This document shows, in pieces, positions 47,662-57,210 of a stretch of 64,000 nucleotides of DNA (position 1 is its first letter; the number at the start of each line of letters is the position of its first letter). Where the stretch lies: NCBI RefSeq assembly GCF_020531915.1, contig NZ_JAJAVG010000007.1, positions 1 to 64,000 on the forward strand, written 5' to 3'. A program made the position numbers and the translations under genes. This DNA is from Methylovorus mays (GTDB lineage: Bacteria; Pseudomonadota; Gammaproteobacteria; Burkholderiales; Methylophilaceae). The notes beneath the pieces were generated by a model, which was not told the origin of the DNA, made no database searches, and saw only the letters and a program-made list of their open reading frames with translations.

Positions 47662-48182
47662 TGCGGATACGGGCACTCCTGTTGATGGCTGTCTGGCTGC
47701 TGCCCATCATGCACAGTCAGGGAGAGAATGCTATCCCGATCACCGATATGCGCGCAGCCTATCTGTATAACTTCGTCGTTTTCACCGAGTGGCCGGAGAG
47801 TGGCAAGGATGTCATCAATGTATGTATCCTGCCGGGCCAGACACATCTGGTCAACGTACGCTTGCTGGCAAGCAAGCAGGTCAATGGCCGCCCACTGCGC
47901 ATTATCGAACCAGCCAATCGCGATACTGGCGATTGCCAGATACTCTACATCGGCGACACAAAAAGCACCGACATACGCCAAACACTGACCAAGCTGGTCA
48001 ACAGTCCCGTGCTGACGGTGGGGGAAGGCAGTCAGAGTCAGGCCATGATTCAAATGCACGTAGAAAACAAACGCCTTGGTTTTGATGTGGACCTGGTGCA
48101 ATCGAAACGCGCCAATCTCAGCATCAGCTCAAAACTGCTGAGGCTGGCCAAGACCGTACGCAAGGAAGACGATGGCTCTTAA
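47658..48182 (+). CDS. YfiR family periplasmic signalling protein (DUF4154)
   Basis: The start at ATG 47658 overlaps the receptor stop; a second ATG follows directly. The product has 174 residues, with a signal peptide MMRIRALLLMAVWLLPIMHS. The YfiR fold is shown by MRAAYLYNFVVFTEWPE, two cysteines (VCILPG and GDCQILYIG) that form the family disulfide, and the end LGFDVDLVQSKRANLSISSKLLRLAK. In Pseudomonas aeruginosa YfiR restrains the diguanylate cyclase YfiN. Its end overlaps the next gene by 11 bp. Confidence 0.9.
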   Translation: MMRIRALLLMAVWLLPIMHSQGENAIPITDMRAAYLYNFVVFTEWPESGKDVINVCILPGQTHLVNVRLLASKQVNGRPLRIIEPANRDTGDCQILYIGDTKSTDIRQTLTKLVNSPVLTVGEGSQSQAMIQMHVENKRLGFDVDLVQSKRANLSISSKLLRLAKTVRKEDDGS

Positions 48183-50220
48183 AGGATTCAATATCAGCTC
48201 AATACGCACCAAGCTGCTGATTTTACAATTTATCGTCACCGCGACCGCGCTGATCGTTGTCTTTGCCGTCATGCTGGTATTCCAATACCAGAGCGCGCTC
48301 ACGGATATCGAAAATGACCTCAATGCCCAGGCCGAGATCCTGAAAAGCAATCTCAGCGCCGCCGTGGTATTTGACGACCAGAAGACCGCGGATGAGATAT
48401 TGTCCAGCCTGCGGCTGGTGCCGAGTATCAATCGCGCCGAGGTATATCTCAACAATGGCAAGCGCTTCAGCCAATATGTCAAAGTAGCCAATCCTCGTGC
48501 GCCGGATATCCGTGTTCCCTATACCGGCCTGCATCGCATGAACCGGCGCTATGTGCTGATACTGGAACAAAAACCGCTGGCGATCCTGTATATCGAGATT
48601 AACCTCAACAAACTGAATGCGCGTCTCGGCCTGTTTTCCCTGGTGGTATTGATGGCGGGCCTGCTCGCCATGCTGGCCGCACGCCTGATTGCCGCCAGAC
48701 TCAATCTGCTGATTACCGAGCCCCTGAGTTCGCTGACAGCCTTTGTCAGTCGCGTCTCGGCGGAGCAGAACTATGGTCTGCGTTCCAACATGGCACGGCG
48801 CGATGAGTTTGGCACGCTGGCCCGCGGCATAGACGGTATGCTGATGAGCCTGTACAACCATGGCAAGCGCCTGGAGGATGAGCTTTCGCAACGCAAGCTG
48901 GCCGAAGAGCAGCTGGACAAACTGGCTTACTACGATACCGTCACCCATCTGCCCAACCGGCATTTTTTCAATGAGCAACTTGCCTTGATGCTGGAACATG
49001 CGGCCCAGCGCCAGCAAAACTGCTACCTGATGTTTATTGACCTGGATAACTTCAAGACCGTCAACGATACCCTGGGCCATCTGGCGGGCGACAGCCTGTT
49101 GCGGGAGGCCGGCAGCCGCATCCTGCAAACCCTGGTGCCGGGAAGCATTCTCTGTCGCATAGGCGGGGATGAGTTTGCCATCATCCTGCGCGACCAGCCG
49201 CTGTCAGCAATCGATGCCACGGCGAGCGCCATTGTCGCCCTGTTCTCGGAAAAATTCGTCATTAACGCGCATGAAATATTTGTCGGCGCCAGCATAGGCA
49301 TCAGCAACTTTCCCGCCGATGCGGACAATGTATCGGGGCTGTTGCGCAATGCCGATACCGCCATGTACTGGGCCAAGGCCGATGGCAAGAATACCTTCCG
49401 CTATTACTCGCGTGAGCTTGAAGACTCGGCCCACCAGCAGGAAAAGCTGATGTCCATGCTGCAAAAAGCATTGCCCGGACATGAGCTGGAGCTTTACTAC
49501 CAACCCATCATTGCGCTGGAAAGCCGCAAGATCGTCGGCTTTGAAGCCTTGTTGCGCTGGCTCCAGCCCGAGCTGGGCAATATACGCCCTGATGTCTTTA
49601 TCCCGCTGGCCGAGGCTTCCGGACTCATCATGCAGATAGGTGACTGGGTACTGGAAACCGCCTGCCTGCAGGCTAAAGCGTGGCAGGAACGCTATGCAAA
49701 CGATCTGATCATGAATGTGAATTTTTCAGGCCGGCAGTTCCACCACCCGAATATCGTGCAGAACATCGTCAATATGGTAAACAAGGTAGGACTCGACTCC
49801 CGCCTGCTCAATATCGAACTGACGGAAAGTGTGCTGATGGATCAGTCCAGTGTGATGATCGAGAAAATGCACATGCTGCGCCAGGCCGGGCTGGGCATTG
49901 CCATTGATGATTTCGGCACCGGTTACTCATCCATGAGCTATTTGCGGCAGTTCCCCATCAATACCATCAAGATTGATCGCAGCTTCATCAAGGGCTTGCC
50001 CGATGACCCGGAAGGCAGCGCCATTGCCCAGGCGATACTGGCACTGGCAAAAACGCTCAAACTCAGCGCCGTGGCGGAAGGCGTGGAAACCTTGGCACAG
50101 GCCGATTTCCTGCGTGCCAATGGCTGCGAAAAAATTCAGGGATATCTGTTCAGCCCACCCGTGACGGCAGACGATGCCGAGCGGCTGATTTGCCAGCAGC
50201 TCGGCCGGGATATGGCTTAA
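48172..50220 (+). CDS. Membrane GGDEF-EAL protein, YfiN-like N-terminus (cyclic di-GMP)
   Basis: A 682-residue inner membrane protein with two helices (about 17-38 and 158-182) flanking a periplasmic YfiN-like sensor domain. A HAMP-like segment (about 185-240) precedes GGDEF at 331-335 and EAL at 458-462 (EALLR), with IDDFGTGYSSMSYL later. Both catalytic motifs look intact, so it could make or degrade cyclic di-GMP. It is the third gene of the receptor-YfiR-cyclase operon. Confidence 0.94.
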   Translation: MALKGFNISSIRTKLLILQFIVTATALIVVFAVMLVFQYQSALTDIENDLNAQAEILKSNLSAAVVFDDQKTADEILSSLRLVPSINRAEVYLNNGKRFSQYVKVANPRAPDIRVPYTGLHRMNRRYVLILEQKPLAILYIEINLNKLNARLGLFSLVVLMAGLLAMLAARLIAARLNLLITEPLSSLTAFVSRVSAEQNYGLRSNMARRDEFGTLARGIDGMLMSLYNHGKRLEDELSQRKLAEEQLDKLAYYDTVTHLPNRHFFNEQLALMLEHAAQRQQNCYLMFIDLDNFKTVNDTLGHLAGDSLLREAGSRILQTLVPGSILCRIGGDEFAIILRDQPLSAIDATASAIVALFSEKFVINAHEIFVGASIGISNFPADADNVSGLLRNADTAMYWAKADGKNTFRYYSRELEDSAHQQEKLMSMLQKALPGHELELYYQPIIALESRKIVGFEALLRWLQPELGNIRPDVFIPLAEASGLIMQIGDWVLETACLQAKAWQERYANDLIMNVNFSGRQFHHPNIVQNIVNMVNKVGLDSRLLNIELTESVLMDQSSVMIEKMHMLRQAGLGIAIDDFGTGYSSMSYLRQFPINTIKIDRSFIKGLPDDPEGSAIAQAILALAKTLKLSAVAEGVETLAQADFLRANGCEKIQGYLFSPPVTADDAERLICQQLGRDMA

Positions 50221-50242
50221 TTAAGGTCTTGCCAAAGCCCGC

Positions 50243-51331
50243 TTAACGCTTGGTGGAGGGGCGACGCGAACGCGGCGCGGGGATATCGGCATCCTGACGG
50301 ATACGGCGTGATTGTGCAGGCTTGCGCGCAGGGCTGGCGCTGGTTTTTCTGCCATCGGCACGGCCTGCCGCATCCGGGCGAGCACCATAGGCTGGACGGC
50401 CTGTTGTGCCCTCGGCACGTGGTTCACGTTCAGGCGCAGCACGGCGCGCTTTCGGGGTAAATACCTGCCCGGCTTTCTCTTTTTCACGCGCGGTACGCTG
50501 GCGCAAAGGCGCTTTGGGCAGTGGCAAGCCAGCCCACTCCAGCAAGCCCAGCACTTCCTTGGGATCCAAATTCAGCATCTGGCCGCGTTTCAGGCGTGGC
50601 GGCAGATTGACCGGGCCAAAGCGCACGCGCATCAAGCGGCTGACCGGCTTCTGAAAGGCATCAAACAAACGGCGCACTTCACGGTTGCGACCTTCGCGCA
50701 GAATAACCTGATACCAGTGATTGGCCCCTTCACCGCCCTGGGGACGAATGCTGTCAAAACTGGCCGGGCCGTCTTCCAGCTCAATGCCTTGCGTCAGCTG
50801 CAGCATTTCACCTTCGGTCAGCTCGCCAAAAATCCGCACGGCATATTCACGTTCCACTTCGTAGCGCGGGTGCATGAAGCGGTTGGCCAATTCGCCGGAA
50901 GTCGTGAAAATCAGCAAGCCGGAGGTATTGATATCGAGACGGCCAATGGCAATCCACTTGGCACCGCGCACACGTGGCAGCTTGTCGAATACGGTCGCCC
51001 GTTTTTCCGGGTCATCCTGGCTGACGATTTCGCCTTCGGGCTTGTGGTAGATCAGCACCTGGGCCAGCTCGGCCTCAAATGGCAGATGCACCGGGCGGCT
51101 ATCAAAGCGCACCACATCGCCAGGCACCACGGCAGCCCCCACCTCGGCCACCTTGCCGTTGATGGTGATGCGGCCGCTCAGGATCAGCTCTTCCATCTCG
51201 CGACGTGAGCCCAGGCCTGCCAGCGCGAGCAGCTTGTGCAAACGCTGTGGTACTGCATCCGGATCGGTACTGACGGAGGCAGTGGGTTTGATATTGCCGG
51301 GGTTGCGTTGCTGTTTGAAGGGACGTGCCAT
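50243..51331 (-). CDS. rluB: 23S rRNA pseudouridine(2605) synthase
   Basis: A 362-residue RsuA/RluB/E/F family synthase. An S4 RNA-binding domain (about 30-75; LALAGLGSRREMEELILSG) precedes the catalytic domain with the Asp motif IGRLDINTSGLLIFTTSG and EGRNREVRRLFDAF. The C-terminal about 100 residues are Arg/Ala/Pro-rich and basic, likely for rRNA contact. It faces the GGDEF/EAL gene, separated by 22 bp. RluB is preferred over RsuA from sequence; RluE/F are less likely. Confidence 0.93.
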   Translation of the reverse strand: MARPFKQQRNPGNIKPTASVSTDPDAVPQRLHKLLALAGLGSRREMEELILSGRITINGKVAEVGAAVVPGDVVRFDSRPVHLPFEAELAQVLIYHKPEGEIVSQDDPEKRATVFDKLPRVRGAKWIAIGRLDINTSGLLIFTTSGELANRFMHPRYEVEREYAVRIFGELTEGEMLQLTQGIELEDGPASFDSIRPQGGEGANHWYQVILREGRNREVRRLFDAFQKPVSRLMRVRFGPVNLPPRLKRGQMLNLDPKEVLGLLEWAGLPLPKAPLRQRTAREKEKAGQVFTPKARRAAPEREPRAEGTTGRPAYGARPDAAGRADGRKTSASPARKPAQSRRIRQDADIPAPRSRRPSTKR

Positions 51332-51405
51332 CTGAATCTTGCCTGAATAATTAAGTGCTTATTATACGGGCAACCAGAGCGCTAAAAAATTAAAACTTGC
51401 AGGAG

Positions 51406-51972
51406 CTAGTCGGGTTGCGGCGGCTCAAACAGAATATCCTGCTGGCTGAAGTTCTCCATCGCAGGCAATTCAGACAGCGAGCGCAGGTTCAGATCGTCAA
51501 GAAAGGTCTTGGTAGTGGCATATAACGATGGCCGCCCCGGCACATCGCGCTGCCCCACCACATCAATCCAGTTGCGCTCAATGAGCTGGCGCATGATGTT
51601 GGGGTTGACCGCCACACCGCGAATTTCCTCGATATCGCCGCGCGTCACCGGCTGGCGATAGGCAATGATCGCCAAGGTCTCCATCGCGGCCCGTGAGTAG
51701 CGTTGCTGGCGCTCGGGATTGATGCGGGAAAGATAAAGCGAAAACTCCGGACGCGCCTGAAAGCGCCAGCCGCTGGCGACCTGCACCAGCTCCAGGCTGC
51801 GCTGCTGCCAGTCAGCCTTCAGCTCATCCAGCAGCATGCGCAAGGTGGCACGCTCCATGCGGCCATCAAAGGGGCGCAGCAACTCATCCAGCGAAAGCGG
51901 CTGCCCGGCGGTGAGCAAGGCAGCCTCCAGTATTTGTTTCATCTGCGCGGTATTCAGCGGTTCCTGCAACAC
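51406..51972 (-). CDS. scpB: Segregation and condensation protein B
   Basis: The start is taken as GTG 51972 (AGGAG 7 bp upstream, 1 bp after the scpA stop), giving 188 residues; ATG 51942 is an alternative. The winged-helix pair is recognisable by ETLAIIAYRQPVTRGDIEEI, RGVAVNPNIMRQLIE and WIDVVGQRDVPGRPSLYATT. With ScpA it forms the kleisin complex of the SMC condensin that organises the chromosome. Confidence 0.93.
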   Translation of the reverse strand: MLQEPLNTAQMKQILEAALLTAGQPLSLDELLRPFDGRMERATLRMLLDELKADWQQRSLELVQVASGWRFQARPEFSLYLSRINPERQQRYSRAAMETLAIIAYRQPVTRGDIEEIRGVAVNPNIMRQLIERNWIDVVGQRDVPGRPSLYATTKTFLDDLNLRSLSELPAMENFSQQDILFEPPQPD

Positions 51973-51973
51973 C

Positions 51974-52756
51974 TTATCGCTCCTGTGCCTGCAAATAAAT
52001 AGGGGAGAACGAGGCCTGCTGCGTGATCTTGACCAAGCCTTCTCGTGCCAACTCGAGTATCGCCAGGAAATATACGACCAGCTTGGGCAGGCCGTCATTC
52101 ACCACGTCAAACAGGTCCATGAATTCCACCATGCCATCGCGCTGCAAGCGGCGCAACACCAGGCTCATGTGCTCGCGCACCGAGAGTTCGGCGCGGCCGA
52201 CACGGTGGTGTTGAAAATGGCTGGCACGCTGCAATACCGCTTGCCAGGCAGCCACCAGATCTTCAAAACTGATGCCGGGCGGGCCTGCCACGGCAATCTG
52301 CTCAAAATAGGCATGTGCCACGACTATCTCCTGCCCGACCTGCGGCATCTCATCCAGGCGCTGGGCGGCAAGCTTGATAGCTTCGTATTCCATCAGGCGG
52401 CGAACCAGCTCAGCGCGCGGATCATCTTCCTGCTCAATGTCGGCGGGCTTGGGCAACAGCATGCGTGACTTGATCTCAATCAGCATGGCAGACATCAGCA
52501 GATAGTCCGCCGCAAGCTCCAGTTTGGTGGCACGCATCTTTTCCACATAATCCATGTACTGGCGGGTGAGCTCGGCCATGGGAATATCCAGAATATCCAG
52601 ATTGTGTTTGCGGATCAGGTAAAGCAGCAGATCGAGCGGGCCTTCAAACGCCTCCAGATAGACTTCCAGCGCATCGGGGGGAATATAGAGATCCTGCGGG
52701 ATGGTATCGAGTTGCTCGCCATAGATACGAACGTCAATTGCGAGCTGGGTCTGCAT
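51974..52756 (-). CDS. scpA: Segregation and condensation protein A
   Basis: From ATG 52756 the product has 260 residues; the longer frame overlaps the upstream gene. The kleisin N-terminal motif YLEAFEGPLDLLLYLIRKHN and DIPMAELTRQYMDYVEKM are diagnostic. The ATG overlaps the stop of the EmrE-like gene (TGATG) and scpB follows within 1 bp, so the genes are translationally coupled. The unit starts with trpS. Confidence 0.94.
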   Translation of the reverse strand: MQTQLAIDVRIYGEQLDTIPQDLYIPPDALEVYLEAFEGPLDLLLYLIRKHNLDILDIPMAELTRQYMDYVEKMRATKLELAADYLLMSAMLIEIKSRMLLPKPADIEQEDDPRAELVRRLMEYEAIKLAAQRLDEMPQVGQEIVVAHAYFEQIAVAGPPGISFEDLVAAWQAVLQRASHFQHHRVGRAELSVREHMSLVLRRLQRDGMVEFMDLFDVVNDGLPKLVVYFLAILELAREGLVKITQQASFSPIYLQAQER

Positions 52757-53088
52757 CAGTGGGCCACCGCGCGCGAAAACACATGGATGACGATGACACC
52801 GCTGATGATGAGCGCAATGCCGAGTATGGCGGGCCAATCCAGCGATTGCTTGTAGAACACCCAGCCCAGCAAGGCCACCAGCACGATGCCGACGCCGGCC
52901 CAGATGGCATACATGATGCCCACCGGAAACACGCGCAGGCTGACCGTCATGAAATAAAACGCGGTGCCATAGCCTGCCACCACCATCAATGAGGGCACCA
53001 GGCGGGTGAAGCCCTCGGTGGATTTGAGGGCCGTGGTAGCAATTACCTCAGCGATAATTGCAATACCAAGCGCAAGCCAGTGGTTCAT
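52756..53088 (-). CDS. Small multidrug resistance (EmrE-type) transporter
   Basis: A 110-residue protein with four hydrophobic helices. The essential Glu in helix 1 is in IIAEVIATTALK (Glu14), and KSTEGFTRLVPSLMV plus GIMYAIWAGVGIVL are EmrE/Qac subtype signatures. It is not of the Gdx (SugE-like, guanidinium exporter) subtype. Position between trpS and scpA with overlap of the scpA start is unusual for a drug exporter. It may export a metabolite. Confidence 0.9.
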   Translation of the reverse strand: MNHWLALGIAIIAEVIATTALKSTEGFTRLVPSLMVVAGYGTAFYFMTVSLRVFPVGIMYAIWAGVGIVLVALLGWVFYKQSLDWPAILGIALIISGVIVIHVFSRAVAH

Positions 53089-53095
53089 ATCTGCT

Positions 53096-54298
53096 TCAAG
53101 AGTAATTCAGGCCCATGACCTCGCGTACATCCCGCATGGTCTCGCGTGCCAGTTTCCGGGCGCGCTCGCAGCCTTCGGCCACCACGTTCTTGACCAGCAT
53201 CGGGTCTTCGGCATACTGCGCCGCACGCTCCTGTATGGGTTTCAGTTCTTCCAGCACGCTCTCGATCACCGGTGTCTTGCATTCAATGCAACCAATGCCA
53301 GCACTGCGGCAGCCCTGTTGCACCCACTCGCGGGTTTTGTCGTCGGAATACACTTCGTGCAGCTGCCATACCGGGCACTTCTCCGGATCACCAGGGTCGG
53401 TACGGCGAATACGTGCGGGATCGGTCGGCATGGTCTTGATCTTCTTGGCCACCACGTCTGGCGATTCGCGCAATGAAATCGTGTTGTTATAGGATTTGGA
53501 CATCTTTTGCCCATCCAGCCCCGGCATCTTGGAGGCCGGGGTCAGCTTGTACTCCGGCTCCAGCAGAATGATCTTGCCGCCGCCTTCGAGGTAACCCAGC
53601 AAGCGCTCCTTGTCGCCCAGGCTCATGCCCTGCTGCTCATCAATCATGGCTCGCGCCGACTCCAGCGCTTCATCATCGCCGCTTTCCTGGTAGCGTGTAC
53701 GCAGTTCTTCGTACAAGGCGCCGCGCTTGTTGCCCAGCTTCTTGATCGCGGCCTGGGCTTTTTCTTCAAAGCCTTTTTCACGACCATAGATATGATTGAA
53801 ACGACGCGCAATCTCGCGCGTGAATTCAATATGGGGAATCTGGTCTTCGCCCACCGGCACCTGGCTGGCCTTGTAAATCAGGATGTCTGCACTTTGCAGC
53901 AGGGGATAACCCAGGAAACCGTAGGTCGAGAGATCCTTGCTGGCGAGCTTTTCCTGCTGATCTTTATAGGTAGGCACGCGCTCCAGCCAGCTCAGCGGAG
54001 TAATCATGGACAGCAAGGTGTGCAGCTCGGCATGCTCGGGCACGCGCGACTGGATGAAAATGGTCGCGCTGGCGGGATCCACACCGGCGGCCAGCCAGTC
54101 AATCACCATCTCCCAGACACTTTCCTCGATGACTTCAGGTGTGTCGTAGTGGGTGGTCAGCGCATGCCAGTCAGCCACAAAAAACAGGCATTCATGCTCG
54201 TGTTGCAAGCGTGTCCAGTTTTTCAGCACGCCATGATAATGCCCAAGATGTAGATTGCCTGTGGGACGCATCCCCGATAAAACACGCTCAACCGCCAT
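53096..54298 (-). CDS. trpS: Tryptophanyl-tRNA synthetase
   Basis: A 400-residue class I synthetase. The HIGH-like motif is in RPTGNLHLGHYHG (about 11-23) and KMSKS in DGQKMSKSYNNTI. The chain is longer than E. coli TrpS (334), with an additional segment in the middle (about residues 160-215), a form known from other betaproteobacteria. It is upstream of emrE-like, scpA and scpB. Confidence 0.95.
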   Translation of the reverse strand: MAVERVLSGMRPTGNLHLGHYHGVLKNWTRLQHEHECLFFVADWHALTTHYDTPEVIEESVWEMVIDWLAAGVDPASATIFIQSRVPEHAELHTLLSMITPLSWLERVPTYKDQQEKLASKDLSTYGFLGYPLLQSADILIYKASQVPVGEDQIPHIEFTREIARRFNHIYGREKGFEEKAQAAIKKLGNKRGALYEELRTRYQESGDDEALESARAMIDEQQGMSLGDKERLLGYLEGGGKIILLEPEYKLTPASKMPGLDGQKMSKSYNNTISLRESPDVVAKKIKTMPTDPARIRRTDPGDPEKCPVWQLHEVYSDDKTREWVQQGCRSAGIGCIECKTPVIESVLEELKPIQERAAQYAEDPMLVKNVVAEGCERARKLARETMRDVREVMGLNYS

Positions 54299-54326
54299 GA
54301 TGTCTAGAAGTCCAAAAAGTGAATTG

Positions 54327-54965
54327 TTATTTGAATAGCCAAGATATTAAGCCGATCGAGGCGTTTATGAAAGGATGCATGATCTGTGACAGCACCCCGG
54401 TAAACAGCAGCACCAGCAAAATAACGAAGCCGTAACGCTCAATGCCGGCGTACTTTTCCGCCAGATGGTTGGGCAGCAGGCTGACGGCGATACGACCACC
54501 ATCCAGGGGCGGCAAAGGCAGCAGGTTCAGGACCATCAGTATCACATTGATCATGATGCCGGCCTGCGCCATCAGGCTTAAAGGCACGGCCATGCTTGGC
54601 GAGAGTGCCGGGGCAAATTTCCAGATCAACGCCCAGATGAGGGCCATCACAAGATTGGAAGCCGGGCCAGCAGCGGCCACCCACAACATGTCTTTCTTGG
54701 GATGGCGCAAACGCGAAAAATCCACGGGCACGGGCTTGGCCCAGCCAAACAGGATGCCGCCAAAAAACAAGGTAAGTGCAGGGATCAGGATAGTGCCGAT
54801 CGGATCGATATGACGCAGCGGGTTCAGTGTAATGCGGCCAGCCTGATGGGCCGTCATGTCGCCAAAATAGCGGGCGGCATAGCCATGCGCTGCTTCATGC
54901 ACGGTAATGGCAAAAATGACAGGCAACGCATAAATCGCAATTTTCTGGATGAAAGTGAGTTCCAT
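54327..54965 (-). CDS. M50 family site-2-type membrane metalloprotease
   Basis: A 212-residue polytopic protease of the small YwhC-type S2P group. The zinc motif HEAAHGYAARYFGD (23-36) lies in the first helix, and LNLLPLPPLDGGRIAVSLLP supplies the third ligand. No PDZ domain, so it is not RseP. Substrate is unknown. It lies between trpS and yciO on the same strand. Confidence 0.9.
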   Translation of the reverse strand: MELTFIQKIAIYALPVIFAITVHEAAHGYAARYFGDMTAHQAGRITLNPLRHIDPIGTILIPALTLFFGGILFGWAKPVPVDFSRLRHPKKDMLWVAAAGPASNLVMALIWALIWKFAPALSPSMAVPLSLMAQAGIMINVILMVLNLLPLPPLDGGRIAVSLLPNHLAEKYAGIERYGFVILLVLLFTGVLSQIMHPFINASIGLISWLFK

Positions 54966-54998
54966 GGCGAACGAGGATTTCCTTGTAAAGGTAGGCAG

Positions 54999-55628
54999 TT
55001 ATTCTGTGAGGCCAAAAGGTGCCAGACTCCCGGCACCGGCTCTGACCAATATGGGGCTATCGCCAGTGAGATCAATCACCGTGGTCGGCGTAGCGGAACA
55101 GGCACCGGCATCGATCACCAGGTCCAGCTGGTGTTCCAGCCGGTCGCGGATTTCCCAGGCTTCATTCAGGACATCATCCTCCCCGGGCAATTGCAGCGAC
55201 ATGCTCAGCAAAGGCTCATCCAGCGCTTCCAGCAGGGCCTGCGTCACGGCATGATCCGGCACGCGCAGACCCAGGGTGCTGCGCTTGGGATGCTGCAGGC
55301 GACGTGGCACTTCACGCGTCGCTTTCAGGATAAAGGTATATTGCCCCGGCGTATTGGCCTTGAGCAGGCGAAACTGGCTGTTATCCACCTGGGCATAGAC
55401 AGCAAGCTCGCTCAGGTTGCGGCAAACCAGGGTAAACAGATGATCTTCATCCACGCCGCGGATAGCGCGTATTCTATCCTGCGCGTCCTTGTTGCCCAGC
55501 ATGCACCCGAGGGCATAACTGGAGTCAGTAGGATAGGCAACTACCCCACCATTACGCAAAATCTCCACGGCTTGCGCGATCAGGCGCGGCTGGGGGTTCT
55601 GCGGATGTAAAACAAAATATTGGGCCAT
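54999..55628 (-). CDS. yciO: YciO family protein (YrdC/TsaC-like fold)
   Basis: A 209-residue protein of the YrdC-domain superfamily. The ligand region VVAYPTDSSYALGCMLGN and KANTPGQYTFILKATREVP resemble YciO rather than TsaC. TsaC makes threonylcarbamoyl-AMP for tRNA t6A; YciO is a paralogue of unclear role. It starts 16 bp after the RNase AM gene, as in E. coli where yciV and yciO are neighbours. Confidence 0.9.
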   Translation of the reverse strand: MAQYFVLHPQNPQPRLIAQAVEILRNGGVVAYPTDSSYALGCMLGNKDAQDRIRAIRGVDEDHLFTLVCRNLSELAVYAQVDNSQFRLLKANTPGQYTFILKATREVPRRLQHPKRSTLGLRVPDHAVTQALLEALDEPLLSMSLQLPGEDDVLNEAWEIRDRLEHQLDLVIDAGACSATPTTVIDLTGDSPILVRAGAGSLAPFGLTE

Positions 55629-55644
55629 TCAGACGTGCCTGTCG

Positions 55645-56511
55645 TTAAAGTGAGGATAGTGCAGAAGGTAAGGGCGTGAGGTTTTCCAGCTCTGGCCAAT
55701 CCTGCCAGACCGGAACGCATCCATGGGGAAGATCGGGCAAACGCCCCATCTCGATATACGTGTGGCCGGGACCATGATAATCCGAGCCCAATGAAGCCCG
55801 CAGGCTGAATTGCCGCGCCAGCTTGCCAAATTCCTGGAACTGGTCGGGCGTATGGCTGCCAGTGACGACTTCAATCGCACTGCCACCCAGTGCGCGAAAC
55901 TCCTCCAGCAGCAACAGCATATTGGTGCGGCCAAGGTCATAGCGCCCGGGATGCGCCAGCACGGCAACGCCGCCACTTTCGATAATCCAGCCCAGAGCTT
56001 CGTCCAGATCTGCCCAGTGATGTTCGTAATAGCCCGGTTTGCCTTTGACCAGGAAGCGCTTGAACACCTTGCGTGTATCGGCGGCATAGCCAGCCTCGAC
56101 CAGATAGCGGGCAAAATGGGTGCGGCTGATAATGCCTTTGGCATGCCGATACGCACCCTCCAGACTGCCCTCGACACCGGCCGCCTGCAAGCTCGCCGCC
56201 ATGCCCTGGGCTCGGATGTGCCGACCAGCACGAATACGCGCCAGGCCCTCTGCCAGCGGCGGATAGGCCGGATCTATGCGCAAGCCTACAATATGCAGGG
56301 TGCGTCGTTTCCAGGTGACTGAGATTTCAACACCGGGGATAAATTGCATGCCATGTGCATCCGCCGCCTGACGAGCTTCTTCCAGGCCGGCCACATCGTC
56401 GTGATCAGTCAGGGCGAGCAGCCTGACCCCTTGTGCCGCCGCGTGGCGCACCAGTTCTGCCGGGGTCAGCGTACCGTCGGAAACCGTGGAGTGGCTATGC
56501 AGATCAATCAA
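55645..56511 (-). CDS. rnm: RNase AM, PHP-domain 5'-nuclease (YciV/TrpH)
   Basis: A 288-residue PHP phosphoesterase with metal motifs DLHSHSTVSDG (3-13), ALTDHDDVAGLEE, EISVTW and GSDYHGPGH, and an insert of about 100-190 typical of YciV. In E. coli it is a 5'-3' exonuclease that matures 5' ends of rRNAs and uses 3',5'-bisphosphate nucleotides. It is coupled with yciO downstream and divergent from yciB. Confidence 0.93.
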   Translation of the reverse strand: MIDLHSHSTVSDGTLTPAELVRHAAAQGVRLLALTDHDDVAGLEEARQAADAHGMQFIPGVEISVTWKRRTLHIVGLRIDPAYPPLAEGLARIRAGRHIRAQGMAASLQAAGVEGSLEGAYRHAKGIISRTHFARYLVEAGYAADTRKVFKRFLVKGKPGYYEHHWADLDEALGWIIESGGVAVLAHPGRYDLGRTNMLLLLEEFRALGGSAIEVVTGSHTPDQFQEFGKLARQFSLRASLGSDYHGPGHTYIEMGRLPDLPHGCVPVWQDWPELENLTPLPSALSSL

Positions 56512-56676
56512 GAGACGCGTCTCGAAAACATCTTGCAGCAGGCCATGTCAGGCTGGCAATGAAGGACATGAAGTGTAAAGTCTTGTGGCACAAGACGAAT
56601 CATAGCAAAATACCGATAGGGCTAATACCTCACGCATGCAAATGCGGCAACTCATCCTCAACGCGCAAGGCTTGTT

Positions 56677-57210
56677 ATGAAGTTTCTTTTTGACCTCTTT
56701 CCGGTCATTCTGTTTTTCATTGTCTTCAAGATTTCAGGCATATACGCCGCGACAGCGGTTGCGATGATCGCCACAGTACTGCAAATTGCCTGGGTGAAGT
56801 TCAAGCATGGCAAGGTGGATAACATGCTGATCGCCAGTGGCGTCATCATCATTGTCTTTGGCGGCGCCACCCTGTTTTTGCATGACGAAAACTTCATCAA
56901 GTGGAAGCCGACCATTCTTTACTGGGTATTCGCCATTGCCATGGTGGTTTCGCAATTTTTCTTTGGCAAGAATGCCATGCGCGGGCTCATGGAAAAACAG
57001 ATCACCATGGCCGACAGCGTGTGGAGCAAACTCAATCTGGCATGGGCGCTGTTTTTTACCCTGCTTGGATTCCTTAATCTGTATATCGCCTTCCACTTCC
57101 CCACCGATATCTGGGTCGATTTCAAACTGTTTGGCACCATGGGCCTGATGTTCCTGTTCATCATCGGCCAGACCCTGGTCCTTAACAAATACATGGAAAG
57201 CAACGAGTAA
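56677..57210 (+). CDS. yciB: Septation protein A / inner membrane YciB
   Basis: A 177-residue membrane protein with about five to six helices. The start [21 protein letters not shown] and the conserved [18 protein letters not shown] and [13 protein letters not shown] are typical of the YciB/IspA family. YciB is thought to aid envelope stability and cell division. Its stop shares bases with the start of yciI. Confidence 0.95.
   Translation: MKFLFDLFPVILFFIVFKISGIYAATAVAMIATVLQIAWVKFKHGKVDNMLIASGVIIIVFGGATLFLHDENFIKWKPTILYWVFAIAMVVSQFFFGKNAMRGLMEKQITMADSVWSKLNLAWALFFTLLGFLNLYIAFHFPTDIWVDFKLFGTMGLMFLFIIGQTLVLNKYMESNE

Noticed and set aside
52756-53088. Guanidinium exporter (Gdx) of the SMR family
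   Set aside because: Sequence signatures are of the EmrE/Qac subtype, and no guanidine riboswitch precedes it.
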